Source of the DNA: Undaria pinnatifida
Taxonomy: Eukaryota; Sar; Phaeophyceae; Laminariales; Alariaceae
Length of the DNA stretch: 64,000 bases
Assembly (NCBI GenBank): GCA_012845835.1
Contig: JABAKD010000020.1
Span: forward strand, 19,151,106 to 19,215,105
Direction of reading: 5' to 3'
Below are positions 22,491 to 35,300 of this stretch, piece after piece; position 1 is the stretch's first letter, and each line of letters begins with the position of its first letter. The position numbers were made by a program, and so were the translations under genes. The notes under the pieces were generated by a model. It made no database searches. It saw nothing but the letters and a program-made list of their open reading frames with translations, and was not told the DNA's origin.

Positions 22491-24260
22491 CTAACCCCAT
22501 GAAACGCAACAACTAGTCTCATGTACGGTGAAACCCTCCATCTCGTACACAGTCCGCGTCAACCATGTTGTCGAAAAAGTGGTAAAAGCTCCACCAATGC
22601 TGTCGTTGCGAGGTGTTGTGATACTCCATGACTCCCCAGCTGGTACAACGGATGGCGCGTATAGCTCAATTTGTCCACAAGGAAGTGGAGGGGCCCATCG
22701 AGCATTCCAAGAAATCACATGCAGCACGCAGCCCTTCACTACGATTTATATCCGATCAGTATATAGTAAAGTAGAGCATTTGCATGTTTACATTGCATCT
22801 ACTTGTGATCATGTAATGTATCAAGACATGGATTGTGCCCGCACACAAATTGAATGTGAAGGACACACACCAACAGAGCGTCCGTTCGTTCGTGGCAATA
22901 TGTGGCAATATGTGGCTTTTCGATGAATGTCGCAACCGTATTATCGTAAAACAGCTTGATATCACCGGCATATCACACAACACACGCATTGCACCGTTAT
23001 TAATGGAATTGATTTGAATTTACCGGTTGGCAGTGTACTCCATTTTCATCGGTACTGGTATGCTTTACGAAGGATACTTGTAGATATTGGCACCACCACC
23101 CCGCGTACAACTACAACTGGCCAGAGAGCTGCAAATGGTATACCAGATATTGAAGTGTTGTGACTTGCCAGACCATCACCATATCATGGCTTGCCCTTTG
23201 TATCATGCACGCAAGCACATATCATAGCTTGGGGCCTCCACAGGTTGTTGGATGGAGTACACGACACCTCCAGATCGACCCGAACGCAACATCGTTGGGT
23301 CTTGAGAACTGAGAACATTTTATTTTATTTGTTGTGTGTACATGGTATGACATTCCACTACTACTGCTGTAGATACTGCTGTAATGCCGTAACTGCTGTA
23401 CGTGTGTACGTGTGTCCGTGTACGTTCACACTTCCAACAGCAAAAAAGACGAAGAAGACGGACAGATGCGATCAACAAGCATGTATCACTGATCAATCAT
23501 CTACATGTATACGAATACCTGAACAGCAGAGATAACTCACCAAGAAACGATGGCGAGCTGCAACCAACCTTCGGTAGCAGGAGTGCCTCGGGGACATGAG
23601 ACTGTCGACGTTCATCGCAGGAAATCCCCCCGCCGCTGCTCGAGACAAGGCGCTCGTTGTCAGCAGACCCTCGTACAGATCAAACACGTCCTTTGCACCC
23701 TCCACCCCCGCCTCTTGAGCTAGTTGGAACAACACCACTTTTGTCGAGGAGACAGCCATCCGTGTGAACATATCCAGGTCTTCCTCGCTTGGCAGGTGGT
23801 TGCATCTTTTATCGATAGGTGCTGCCGAAGGGGCCACCTCTTCTCCCTCGGCTAGAGGTGGCTCTTGTGAGCATTCTTCGCTATCTGCGTTGTCAGGAGA
23901 AGAGCTAATGTCACCCCGTTCCTCTCCTCTGCTGGTGATGCTGCTGCTGCTGCTTCTGCTGCAGCTTAGTGTTGCTCCTGCCTCTGCTGCATCTTGCTGT
24001 TGCTGTTGCCCTTCGGTGGCTGCAGTTTTCTCTCTGATGATCGCCAGCAGAGCTCTCACTCGGATCACGTCGTCGAGCTTCGAGATGCGCTCCCCGACCA
24101 TCGCGCTTGCTCTCATTCGCATGGCAGCTTGTTCCATGAGCATTCTGACTTTGATCTCTACGGGTAGAAAGTGGTCTTCCTGCGCGTTGATGCGCAGCAG
24201 CGCCTGCGCGTCCATTTTCCAGTGTGCCTGCCCAATTTTAGTCATCGTTTCGTACATCAT
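22491..24260 (-). CDS. Hypothetical protein, tentative two-exon gene
   Basis: The first visible exon runs from an ATG (complement of 24258-24260) to 23541: 720 bases, 240 codons, followed by a perfect donor TTG|GTGAGTTAT. It encodes a helical, Met/Arg-rich N-terminus of about 65 residues, then a low-complexity Gln, Ser and Glu linker (residues 80-150) whose Gln and Ser runs come from CAG/AGC triplets. A second helical part follows (EEDLDMFTRMAVSSTKVV and onwards). A phase-0 continuation to a stop at 22491 is possible through an acceptor at about 22665 (58 codons), but its pyrimidine tract is weak. The frame could also extend upstream of the ATG. No family is recognised; coding is supported by codon-like composition and the donor. 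Confidence 0.5.
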
Positions 24261-25232
24261 CGTAGCACGTAGGGTTGAGCAGGGTTGAGTCTGGAGTGAC
24301 CGATAGGCGGGCTTGTGATGCTTGTGAGAGATTTACCTACAGTTGTACTACGATCACCACGGCATGATCAGTCTGAGATCTACTTAGAGAGAGGGGATGC
24401 AACAGAATGTGGGCGTGGGCTGGCGTATTTCATGGCGTATTTGGTTGACAAACTACGGCAAGACGAGCAGACACCAAGTTGGATTGGAACAGGCTTCCAC
24501 GGCTTGTCTCTGGTCTGCTGTGCGCCTTGCGACAGCGGTCTGCTGCTAGAAAAAGCGAGAAAAATGTGAAAAACGCATCTTTACTGGGCGAGATTTAAGA
24601 GCACCGCCCCACCCAAAGCTGTGCACGCTCACCAGCCATCATATGTAATGTATACGATGCTGTGCTCTAGCGAGCGACCGCTGTCTCACCCAACGGAGAT
24701 AGGTGGCTCTGCAGCTGCTTCTCTGATACTTGAATGAGGGGCAAGCTGGGGGACTTCATGGCTCTCGCTCTTCGCTCTACAAAACAGCAGGGCAATCGCA
24801 AGACCAACGTTCTTCCAACGCACCGCCTGAAGATATGGGATTGCAAATTGTCGAACACAATCTCCAACCCTCTCTTACCTCCGATGGAGCAGTCTTTGCT
24901 AGCTGGGTAAGCCTCTCCCGGTATGCTGACCGACGTTTCAGCTACAAGTTCAACGAGACGACACCCTTGAGGGCTTCGATTATGCCCGGTTGACTTTGAT
25001 ACGTTGGTTGTTTTCGGCAGCCTGTGGGCTCACAAAAACAGCAAAACAACAAGGGAAACACCCGTTGTACGAACAGCACCACTTCCTTCCTGCCCCTCGC
25101 CTCCGATCCTTGGTCTCACTTGGCAGGTCTCCCTCGGCACCTCGCCGATGCACTCCTCTTGCGGCCCTTCGCTTGCCTATCTCTCCGTCGAGCGAATCTC
25201 GATGGATTCTGGTCCCCCGTTGGCAGTATTGG
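24261..25232. other. Gene-like region without a resolved model
   Basis: Several frames look coding. On plus, an ATG at 24318 opens 83 codons, and frames at 24744-24910 and 25024-25233 end at donor-like GGTAAG. On minus, 24667-24867 ends near a donor-like GGTGAGA. They conflict with each other, so no gene is called. The minus frame could be an upstream exon of the gene at 22491-24260. Confidence 0.3.
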
Positions 25233-25235
25233 TAA

Positions 25236-26047
25236 GGGCCCGTATTAACGAGGAACTTGCAAAATCGAATTTCGATTTTTTTTTATAGAATTTAATTTAA
25301 TTTGCATCTGATTGATCAAGAAATGAATCACCAAGCAGGCATTCTCAGAATTATTACGAAAAATCAAATTCAACAAAGAAGTAAAAAAAGACTTTCTCGG
25401 TCGAATTTTGTCGAAAATCGAAATTGAATTTAGGGAGTTTGTCCACCTAGACATGGCTTGTTCTGTGTAACCGAAGCCGGCCACGCGAATTGGTGCCATG
25501 TCGTCGGCTGATTGAGAGGCGAGCAGCCAACATTGCGAGAGGTAGGACCACCGGAGCAGCCGCAGCGCGGCCTCCGAAGGTCCTTAGCACAGCCTAGACC
25601 GCCTGCGACGCTTCGAAAACAACCGAGACCGCCGCAAACCCAGTTTTTCGTCCCCCTGCACCTCGAAAGTTACACGACCAACTACCACATGATGACTTCG
25701 CTCAGAAGTTCGACAGCTATATCCCCGTCGCTGCTGCCCGTGTCGGGTGGCGGGGTGGCGCCAGCCCATCCAAGAGACACCTAGAGCCATAGCCTCCAAG
25801 CCGCTGCCGGCCAAAAGAATCTGCGGCTAGCCGCGGCGCTCCGGGGAGGACGCGAGCCATCGCTCGCCTCGGCCGTTGCCCACGGGTGTTCGTTGACCCT
25901 TTTGCGTTTTTAGAATTTTTTTATTTCCTAGAACGCACTGCGCCGTTCCTTGATAAGAACCAAAGTTGAATTTTTCGTGGATTTTTCATGAAATTAAAAA
26001 TAAAAAATCGAAATTCGATTTTGCAAGTTCCTCGTTAATTCGGGCCC
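25236..26047. mobile_element. PIF/Harbinger-like non-autonomous DNA transposon, 812 bp
   Basis: The left end reads GGGCCCGTATTAACGAGG and the right end is its complement, with one mismatch over about 46 bases of terminal inverted repeat. The repeat ends in an inner palindrome AAATCGAATTTCGATTT. A TAA lies directly outside both ends (25233-25235 and 26048-26050), the 3-base TAA/TTA target duplication typical of PIF/Harbinger elements. The interior has AT-rich subterminal parts and a GC-rich middle with no transposase. The near-identical ends suggest recent movement. The element ends 310 bases before the phosphoglycerate mutase ATG. Confidence 0.75.
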
Positions 26048-26357
26048 TAAGGGGCGCTCCTGGTGTCAGGTACCAGGTGGAGATTTTTTGAGTTTTCTGG
26101 CAATGTTCCGAAATCTCTGAAAAACTGAATTGGCCAATCACCAGCCTCGAAGTTACCCAGAAATTATCTGTGCATGTTCATACTCTGTTTGGAACCTTTT
26201 TTTGGCGTCGTCGTAGTGATGGGTTTCCACTTGGTTGGCATGCTTAGATCAGTTGATGTGGGTCTGGGCGTGTGCGCTCTGTGCTCTCTCCACCACTCCA
26301 CTGCTGCTGCTTGTCAAGTGTCTGCTGATTCCTCCTTCTTGCCTTGTGCTAGCCAGG

Positions 26358-29300
26358 ATGCTGTCCACTCTTTCTCGCACGAGCGCTCGGCTAGCTGTGC
26401 GACACAGTCGACGGCACGCGGTCATCGCGTCGGGTGGTGCTTTCAACGAGAAGCACACACTTGTTCTCATCAGGTACGAGGTCGTTGTCTCGTGTTCGCA
26501 CTCTCGACCATACTGAGTGCTCTGTTTCAGTCGTGTTTCAGCCGCACCTGACATGCCCTCGAGCGAGCCAGGCGCTTGCCATCAGCTTGAGTTTCCATAT
26601 GCATGCTCAGCAATGACACTATGCTCTAAGTGCTTGTCCTCTGCCTGCATGGTGCACATGCTGCTGGCCCAGCAATCGATAGAATATGCTGTCTTCTTCG
26701 ATAGTATATGTGTTCGAGCATGCTACGAGATACACCGAACATTCATCGCCGTTCCGTTTCCTTCGTCGTCGCCTCGCCGGCGTGCCAAGCCGAGCACTGC
26801 TCCACATCTGCAGGGCGCCAAACCACAATCACAAACACCATGCCAACACAAGGATCGCATGACCTTTCCTCTTTGGTGTCTGTGTGTGTCGGTGCAGGCA
26901 CGGCGAGTCCCAATGGAACCTGGAGAACCGATTTACAGGCTGGTACAATATCCAGCTTTCGCCTAAGGGAGAACAGGAGGCTGCAGAGGGGGGGAAGCTG
27001 ATCCACGAAGCTGGATATAAGTTCGGTAAGAGAGCGTCAACACGGGCAGGGTTTGATTGCGTTGCTGTTGGTGCGCTTGCGAAATGTGCAGCCTTGATAG
27101 CAACACGTGGTTCCGTTTTCTCCGACCCGGACGTCTCTTCTTCCCGTACCTGCGTGCCTGCTCGCGCTGTGTCGGGGATTAGTTGCTCCTTTACGAATAA
27201 ACGTGACCGTTTTTTATTGGATATGCTCTCCGATCTTTTATTTGCAACCGAAGCCTTCTTTCTCGAGCTGTCTTTCTCTGCCGCAAGTGAACCAAACGTC
27301 TCGATAACAGCGCCAACACCGTCTCAGTCTAATAGTGCAGTGCTACGACATGCTGCCAGAAGCCAATGGAGATGCTCGTTCAGCAGAACAACTGGAGCTG
27401 TCGATCATTGTTGCACGGCATCGCCTTTCCAATCCCCCCTTGTGATGAGAACCCGAATAAAATATGTACCAAGTGTAGTCTATATCACACGTAATTGTAG
27501 TTGCCGTCCGAATCTGGCAATCTCCGATTTCTTCTTGTGCTCACTCATACACACCACCACAAGTGCTGACCAGGTGTACGCGGAGTGCCTCGCGTTTAAA
27601 GTGAGGTCCAATGTGTCACCTATTCGCCGGCCTCTCATAACGGTCAGTATAGTTTCTGCTGTTGCAAGCCGCGTCGAGGTTGTTATCCGACCGAATACTC
27701 TAGCCAGGTGTGTCCTTGTGGGAGTCGGCTTGACTGGCTCACAAATCGCCACGATGGGACGCAATTTGAGTCACGTGGCAGCGGCTGTAGTTGCAATTTC
27801 GTGTGTCTACGTCGTACCTGAAGGTGGAACTTAGCAGAAGGACCTATGCTTTTGGCTGGTTTGTGCGGCAGCCGATATTCGACAGCGACGTTCGTTGCAA
27901 CTACATTTTTGTGTGTTACTCACATTAAACTAGTATTTCCACCCATCTACACCCAGCACAGCCAGTGTCCGTGCCGATGCCTCCCCTCCTATTAATAGAC
28001 TAACCATAGAGAGACGAGCCCTTTGGTATCAAACTACGAGACAGAGACACACTGCAAGTATTGTTGCATAAACAAGGTGATTTGGTCACGCAATTAACTG
28101 CAGTGAACACGCGGGGGGGAAAAAAAACAGCCAGCACACCAGACCAGACAACTATGTCCACCAAAAAGGAAAACAAGGGAAAATAAAATAATACAGCAGT
28201 ATCTGGCAGTAAATAAAGAAAAAAGAAGGAAGAAAAAAAAAGAAAACAATGGAAACAACGGGGGAAACACGACGGCACGAGAAAAATGAAAAAAGTACAA
28301 CAGCGAGCCAGACAGCAACTTCTCTGTAGCAACAAAGCAGACGAAGCCATCCAACAAACGGCGGGGACAGCAACCATACCGGTATTGAGTTTCAAATGAC
28401 TCTACTGCTGTAGAGTAGGAGCATTGCCGCATGGTCTATCACCTGGGCATTGCTGTTTCTGACGACAGCAGTGGTGCCGCTACTGCTGTCATCATCGCCC
28501 CCGTACCCAACATAAAAACGAAGCTAAGCTAAGGAATACAACAAGTCTAAACACAGCAACAAAGCAGATGATGACTGATGACTGATGACTGATGACACCA
28601 CTCAACCGGCGTCGGGGCATCACCCAAACTGGGTTCCGAATGCAACTACTAAAGGGCTAGTAGCGTTTCTGCCTGGTCTGTGTGTTCTTAACAGTATAGG
28701 AAACTTAACAAGAAATATCGACCCAGACTGAGTTTCTTATTGTGGCAGAGGGTGCGTTATACACTTTTATTTTTATTTTCTGGTATTGTGCTCATCCCTT
28801 CTACATAATGTTCCAAACTGATGCATTCCTTTCGCAACCGTAAGATATGTCCCCTTAGGGGTTTATAGTTTGCCGCGCACAGATTGAGTTGCCCCCGCCC
28901 CCCCGCTCCCGGCTCCCACGTCCTTAAACTCCGCCCTCCCCTCACTGGTTATACGACTTACAGGAGGATATACGTGATGAACTGAAGCATTTACTTCCAC
29001 AGCCGTCAGATTTTGTCTGGCTCAAAAACGGGTTTCACGGTTTCCGCGCACAGATTGGTTAACATCACCCTGTTGACCCTGGTTCAAGCTACACGGTGGT
29101 TTTAAGGGGAGTCGCCGACCTATCCTTAATGAGGACACACACCCAGTATTACGCGCGATCGGAGTATCACACAGCTTGCAAAGATGAGTTTCGACGAAAT
29201 TTTGGATCTCACAGCTGGAGTGGTTGTTCGTTTTTCTAATACGAGGTGTTCTCCCATTTTTTCTCACTCGTTCTCCCGCCCTACCAGCTGCTCCCTACTT

Positions 29301-32300
29301 TTTTTTCTTTTTTCTTCTTTTTTTTTCACACGCTTCTACTTTCCAGCTTCTGGACAAGCCGTGGTCACAGGTCACAGGTGTCGTCCCTTCTCCCCCCCGG
29401 TTCTTGCCTTCAGTTTTCGCGCATAGAGTTCACCAATCCCACTGCTCGTCGATTTTTCATCGAGTGTTGATCACTCACGCTCTCGCGCTTTCCGCAAGTC
29501 AATCTTTTCGCAAGAAAAAGTCCCCACGAATTTGTACGAGTATGATCTCGGGGGGATTCGAACTCACGAAACTGAACTATACCCTGATACGCCACCGGGG
29601 CGACAGCTTATATACTGCTGTAGTTGGAACTCAAATCCGGGGTCAATAAGCAGGCTCTTCTCCCTCTCCACTATGGTATGCGCCTTCACTTTTATCGCGA
29701 GAATAATTCAGCCCTTTCTTCCCTCGTCGACGCGCATCGAATTGCGCCTACCCTCGCTGCTGGGCGCTCTCAGAATTCCTTTGGTTTTTTATTTTTGCAG
29801 ATAAACTCGGTTAATTTAATGCCTTTACAACTGGAAACCCTTTTTTTTACTAACTTACTTGAAATTAGTATAGGGAGGGATTTTGGGGCTCCAAAGGGGT
29901 TAAAAAGTTCGACCCACGTGGATTTTTTAATTTTTCAACTCCAGGACCAACTCAATTATCAATAGTAGCACTCGAGGTATATATCGGTCCTCGCACTTTT
30001 TGACACTCCAGTTCCTGGAAACATAAACCTCACTGTTTCTTATTTGGTGTACTGTCCTGTACTGACCACTGACTAGCGCCCCCCACGTGTTTCGTACTCT
30101 TACGGGCGCGTTCTGCTTTGTTGCGCGACCGTTATTTATAGTAATCTCCGCTGTTACTTTGCTTTGCTTTGCTGCTATTTTTTCACTAAACTGCTTTTCA
30201 GATGTGGCGTACACTTCGTTCCTCAAGCGCGCGATCAAGACCTGCTGGCACGCGCTCGAACAGACCGGCTTGGTAAGACACACCACCAGTAGCCAGTGCG
30301 GATTAATACACTAGCCACATAGTACAGCAGTACAGAATACACAACACCTATTAAATAATACCGTAAGGGACTGGGACGGGCTGGTATTTGTAGCAACGTA
30401 AGAAATCCGGGAGTGGTATTACTTAAATTCGTGTAGCACGCACCTTTTCCCTTTCCCTTTCCCTTTCCCAAATATGGATCCCAGCCTGGTCGTGTTTCTG
30501 TTGTTCTTAAGGGTCCTGTATACTCAGTACAGAGTAGCTTCGAGTACGTATAAACTATGAACGACTCAAGAGACAGCGACCAAAAGAATTACCAGCATGC
30601 ACGTTTTTGGTCTTGTCAACCTTCCATATTGTATGTAGCAGTGTGAAGAGTACAGCAACAGGTAGGGTCGTGTTGTGACTACTAGTAGCTAGTTGTGACT
30701 ACTGCTATGTTAAATCATAGCCCACTTGCATGTTTCAAACACCAGGTTTACGTCCCCTATCTACCCCTAACATCCTCTATCCAACCAGTGATGGAGACTG
30801 CAGACTACACTAACAAGACCAGTATTAGTGGTCGTCACTAGTTCCTTCTCAAGTCCCAAAAGGGTGCTCGTAATAGTAGCACCATTAGTAGCGACGGCAT
30901 GTTACGCACCTCTGCACCGAAAAGGGTACTCGTAACAGTATCAATAGTAGCAACGGCATGTTATGCACCTCTCACCCAAAAGGGTACTCCTGATGATATC
31001 AATAGTAGCAGCATGATATTATGCACCTCTGCACGAGGGTGATGCATGTAGCATGTACAAAGATGTACTGGTACATCAGCTGTATCGGGTATACGAATAC
31101 CAGATACAGGGAACAGATATATATATATATATACATGGTATATATAGGATTCACTTGATATACTGATGCATTTCCTTCCACAGCTGTCAGATTTTGTCCC
31201 CCTCAGAAACGGGTTTTATAGTTTCCGCGCACAGACTGACGAACATCACCCTGTTGACCTTGATAGCTGCACTGTAGTTGCAAGGGGAGTCGCCGACCTA
31301 TATCCTTAATGAGGACACACAGCCCGTAATACGCGCGATCGGAGTATCACACACAGCTTGCAAAGGTGCGTTTCGACAAAATATTCGATCTCACAGCTGG
31401 AGTGTAATTTAATTTTTATAATAAATATGATGTGATATTATTGGATCGAGTTGGATGCTGCTGCGCAAGGTTGAAATATCGGCGCTCTGGATCTAGTGAT
31501 GGAAAGAACCAAAGGATCAAGGATCATGTAAAGGATCAAAGGATCAAATGAACGGCGCACGAGGCCCTCGTTCGAGTATAATGCGTACAAGGGCTCCGCA
31601 TGGGTCGCCGGCATCGCCGGCACCCATGCTTCGGGTAGGGCAGGGCGGCACTTCGAATTGTTCGATTCAATACTTGGTAGAGTGAAAAGTCACCACTCAC
31701 AATCATAGTCCGTGCGTACAGTATGTAAGGTAATGCCAAGAGTTCGATATAGACTAACAATCGTGACAATGTACTACTATTAATAGCTACCGTTTTTTAA
31801 GTGAATCCCATTCCGAGCTTCATTCATCACACTTCGATCGGATAAATCCGAGCACCCACCGACTGACCCTTTAGTCTGACGACGAAACGTGTCGAGTGCA
31901 TTTCTTATGATATTTTAACTCAATCAAGCATCCGGGGCCAGTAAGTAAGGTGACTGATCATGTCCGCTGCGTGTTCTCTTCGTAGCCACTGAGAGGCGCG
32001 TACTGAGCCAGCTTCTGAAATATGCAATGCGTGATATAATACTATCGTCTTGATCCGAGCCTCCCAGATCGACTGTCTGTGTGTTGTCTGATCGTGGAGA
32101 GACGTGCTGACGTTGTTCAGGCGCGAAACACGGTGATATGGCTGCCTTCGTCATTCAACTCCTCGAATGCTATTGCAGTGCTGCTGTTTGATGCTAGCTG
32201 TGTAGATCGCTCACTTCTTGCAGATATCACAGCAGTGCGCGACTACAGCGCTTACGATTTTGACAGCTAAGAATTTCAGGCTCGAGTTTTATTAGACGAA

Positions 32301-35300
32301 AATAAAAACATGTTATTTTTGTCTGATCGCTCATTGGCCAGGATTCATACACAAAGTAGGCGTCACCCGGGCACGATGGGGTCACATGCCTGGATCGGAA
32401 TCCATCCACTCATGTACAACTCCGACAACCCGGAGACGAACCCGGATATCATCCGGGTTGATACCTCCCCGCACGGTGTGGAAACCCCAACCCCACCGGC
32501 CGATTTTCTGAATGGCCGTGGTTCGCATGTTGAGCCAGCTCCACCTCGGGAGGATATAGGGTCCCATCCCCGGTCCAGAGGTCGTTCCACATCTCTAAAA
32601 CTGCCATCAAGCAAACCGAGCTTTCTCGGGTCGACACCACCCTACACGGTGAGAAAAACCCAATCCCGTTGGCTAATCGCTGATTGGTTCGAGCTCCACA
32701 GCGCCGTCCTAGGCGGATAGAGGTCCATCAATGGGGGGCATTTCGTCGCACACGGGAAAAATAGGGTCCCATCCCCGATTTATGAATCCCCCGAATCTCT
32801 ACAGCTCCAAAAACACGGGAACAATAACGATGACCTCCCGTGCCGACACCACTCCGCACGACGTGGAACCCCAACCATATTCGCTTACCGCTGATTGGCT
32901 GGGGCTCGGACAAAAGGGCAACGCCACCATGGGAGGACATAAAGTCCTGTGCCCGTTTCAAAAATTCTGATAAACCTGGGACGATAACCGATTTCTCCCG
33001 CGGGTCGACACAGCCTCGCACGATGGTGCGACAATCTTCTATTATTATCAATGGCTTATCGTTGAGTGGATGTGCAGCTCGTAGAGCCAGGGACACCCGG
33101 GGGGCGTTCCGACGCACCCGATGAGGATAGGACTCCACCGCCGATCCAGAAATCCTTCCATACCCTATCAACTCCAACAAACTGGGGACGAAAACCGACG
33201 TCTCCCGGGTCGACACCACATCCGGGGTCACATAGCGCGCTCCCCTCCCCCCTCCCCACTACGGTACGTGCCTTAAGTTTTATCGCGAGAAGAATGCAGC
33301 ATTTTTTTCCCTCGTCGATTCGCGTCGAATTGTACCTACCCACGCTGCTGGGCGATTTCAGCAGTTAGTTGATCCTTTTCTTCTCATTTATTTCTGCAAA
33401 TAAATGAAGCAAACGAAGATCGCAACGCGGTGGTTATTTAACTCAAGGACAAGCGCTAGTATAAATATTAATAGTGTAACCCCACTAGACCACCGGGGCG
33501 ACCGGCTCTATATCACTTTGCCCCGGTGGCGTATCAGGTTATCCTCGAGCCTGGTATAGGTCAATTTCGTGAGTTCGAATCCCCCCGAGTGCGTACGTGT
33601 ATAATTTTTCGTGGGGCTTTTTTTTGTGCACTAATTTAATTGCGGAAAGCGCGAGAGCGTGAGTTAGCAACACTCAAAAAAAAATCGACGATCAGTGGGT
33701 GCTGAACCCTATGCGCTATAAAAATTGAAGGCAAAATAACCTGGGGGGGGGAAACGGACGACACCTGTGATCACGGCTTGTATGTCCAGAAGCTGGAAAG
33801 TAGAAGTGTGCCAAAAAAAAAAAAAAAACTAGATGAGATGATCACTCAGCAATCAGCAGCAAGGAGCACGTCAAGTACGAAACAACACAAACTTATTTGT
33901 CAGTTACGCACCAACACGACCACTTACACTTGACCGGCAAACGACCACAGCAACGGAGTCAGGGACCACAGCAACAAGAAAGCACACCGCCTATATTTCT
34001 CCAAAGAGTCTTCTCGGGGAAAAAAAACACCAAACGATGCGATACCGGGACGAATACATGCCACTCAATGGTTTCTTCCGTGGGTACTGCCTACTCACTA
34101 TGACCTTCGCGTGGCGCAGCTTAACAACGGGAGGAACGATTATTTTTTCCTTTGTTTCTTGTGTCGAAAATATATTCGTATTTTTTGGTACACCTTCCCC
34201 CCATGCCATAATACATGTCACAGACAAGAATCATGTTGCGTGTAATAGAGCATCGCTGTGTGTGCTCTTACTCGTACGTACCTGTACTACTTGCACGAGG
34301 AAGCCATGTCGATTTGCCCGAACTTGTATAGGGCCACCCTCGAGGCCCCGGGGACGCAGCCACTCGCAATGCTGCTGTGTAGCTTTTTCTGGGGCAGTAG
34401 TCGTGATCACCAGCTGGTAATCACTACTACCTCCTCCTCGTTTTAGTCATGCGTACGCTTGCCACGTCTACATCCATTTTGTTGTTATCACATTATGTTT
34501 GTACGTGTACCTACCGAAATTCAATAAACAAATGCACTACTGTACTATGATATCTACCGCGGTAACATGGGGGATTTTTTTTACAGTAAATATTATTTGT
34601 TTTGGAACAAAATATGACGCCAATTTGGAAATAATGTGTCTTGCCAAGTTTCATTTTATCAACCTCTCCATACATCAAGATCCGAATAATAACTGGAGAG
34701 TACCGTTCAAAATACAAATTTTGCGCACTTCTCGCTTTTCTCGCTCAGCACGCATCCGCGTTCACGTCGAGGTGCTGAACGGATTGACCTGCAACAACAA
34801 CAATCAGTAGCCAGCGCAATTCTTGCAACCACACAACAAAGCGTTCGAAACACTATCTACTACCTTGATTATCACACCTACCTTTAGATGTGCATCCACG
34901 TTTCGTTTGTGGGGATAATTATACATGGAATTAGTGTGGGATATTTATTATGCGGTCCTGAAAGATGGATTGTTGATCGTGGACCAATATACAGTATACG
35001 GAACGATTTTTTGGAGCGGCGACGAAAAATACTTACAAAACATTGTTTCTCGCATCATACTACTGCGGTTTTTAAAAGCGACCACTCCATTCGTTGTGTT
35101 TTTTTATTTTTTCCATGGTCTAGGCCTGTTTTGTTGTGTTCTCGTACCCGGTACGCTAGCATTTTACTTGCTTTATACCTTGATTAATTGCGATTGTTTG
35201 GTTTACTCTGTCTCACAGTCTGTGACCACAAAATAATAAGTTGTATCTCTCTAGGATGCAGAATCAGCACGGACACTGGGTGTAATGATGTCGTTGGGTA

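Larger units (their letters stand above)
27026..30201 (+). other. PGAM intron 2 (3176 bp)
   Basis: Begins GTAAGA and ends TTTTCAG. It contains an inverted family A copy, family B pieces, a SINE and a family F copy, listed separately. At 28140-28300 the plus strand is strongly A/G-rich. The long frame that reads through exon 2 to 27834 is intronic. Confidence 0.9.

Noticed and set aside
22486-22499. Telomeric repeat CTAACCCTAACCCC
   Set aside because: Only two units, internal position, no continuation.
26884-27834. 316-codon plus-strand open frame
   Set aside because: Only 26898-27025 is PGAM exon 2; the rest runs through intron 2, which has a clear donor at 27026 and a matching acceptor at 30201. 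The frame start is not an ATG.
28094-28432. Phe-rich minus-strand frames resembling membrane segments
   Set aside because: They arise from the A/G-rich stretch of PGAM intron 2 read in reverse.
32310-32720. 136-codon frame with Pro/Ser-rich protein
   Set aside because: It spans the 190-bp satellite, and minus-strand frames of equal length exist; openness is due to base composition.
33520-33594. Possible functional tRNA gene
   Set aside because: A- and B-box-like motifs are present, but the acceptor and T stems do not pair properly and the same head with the same 200-base tail recurs at several loci, so it is a SINE head.
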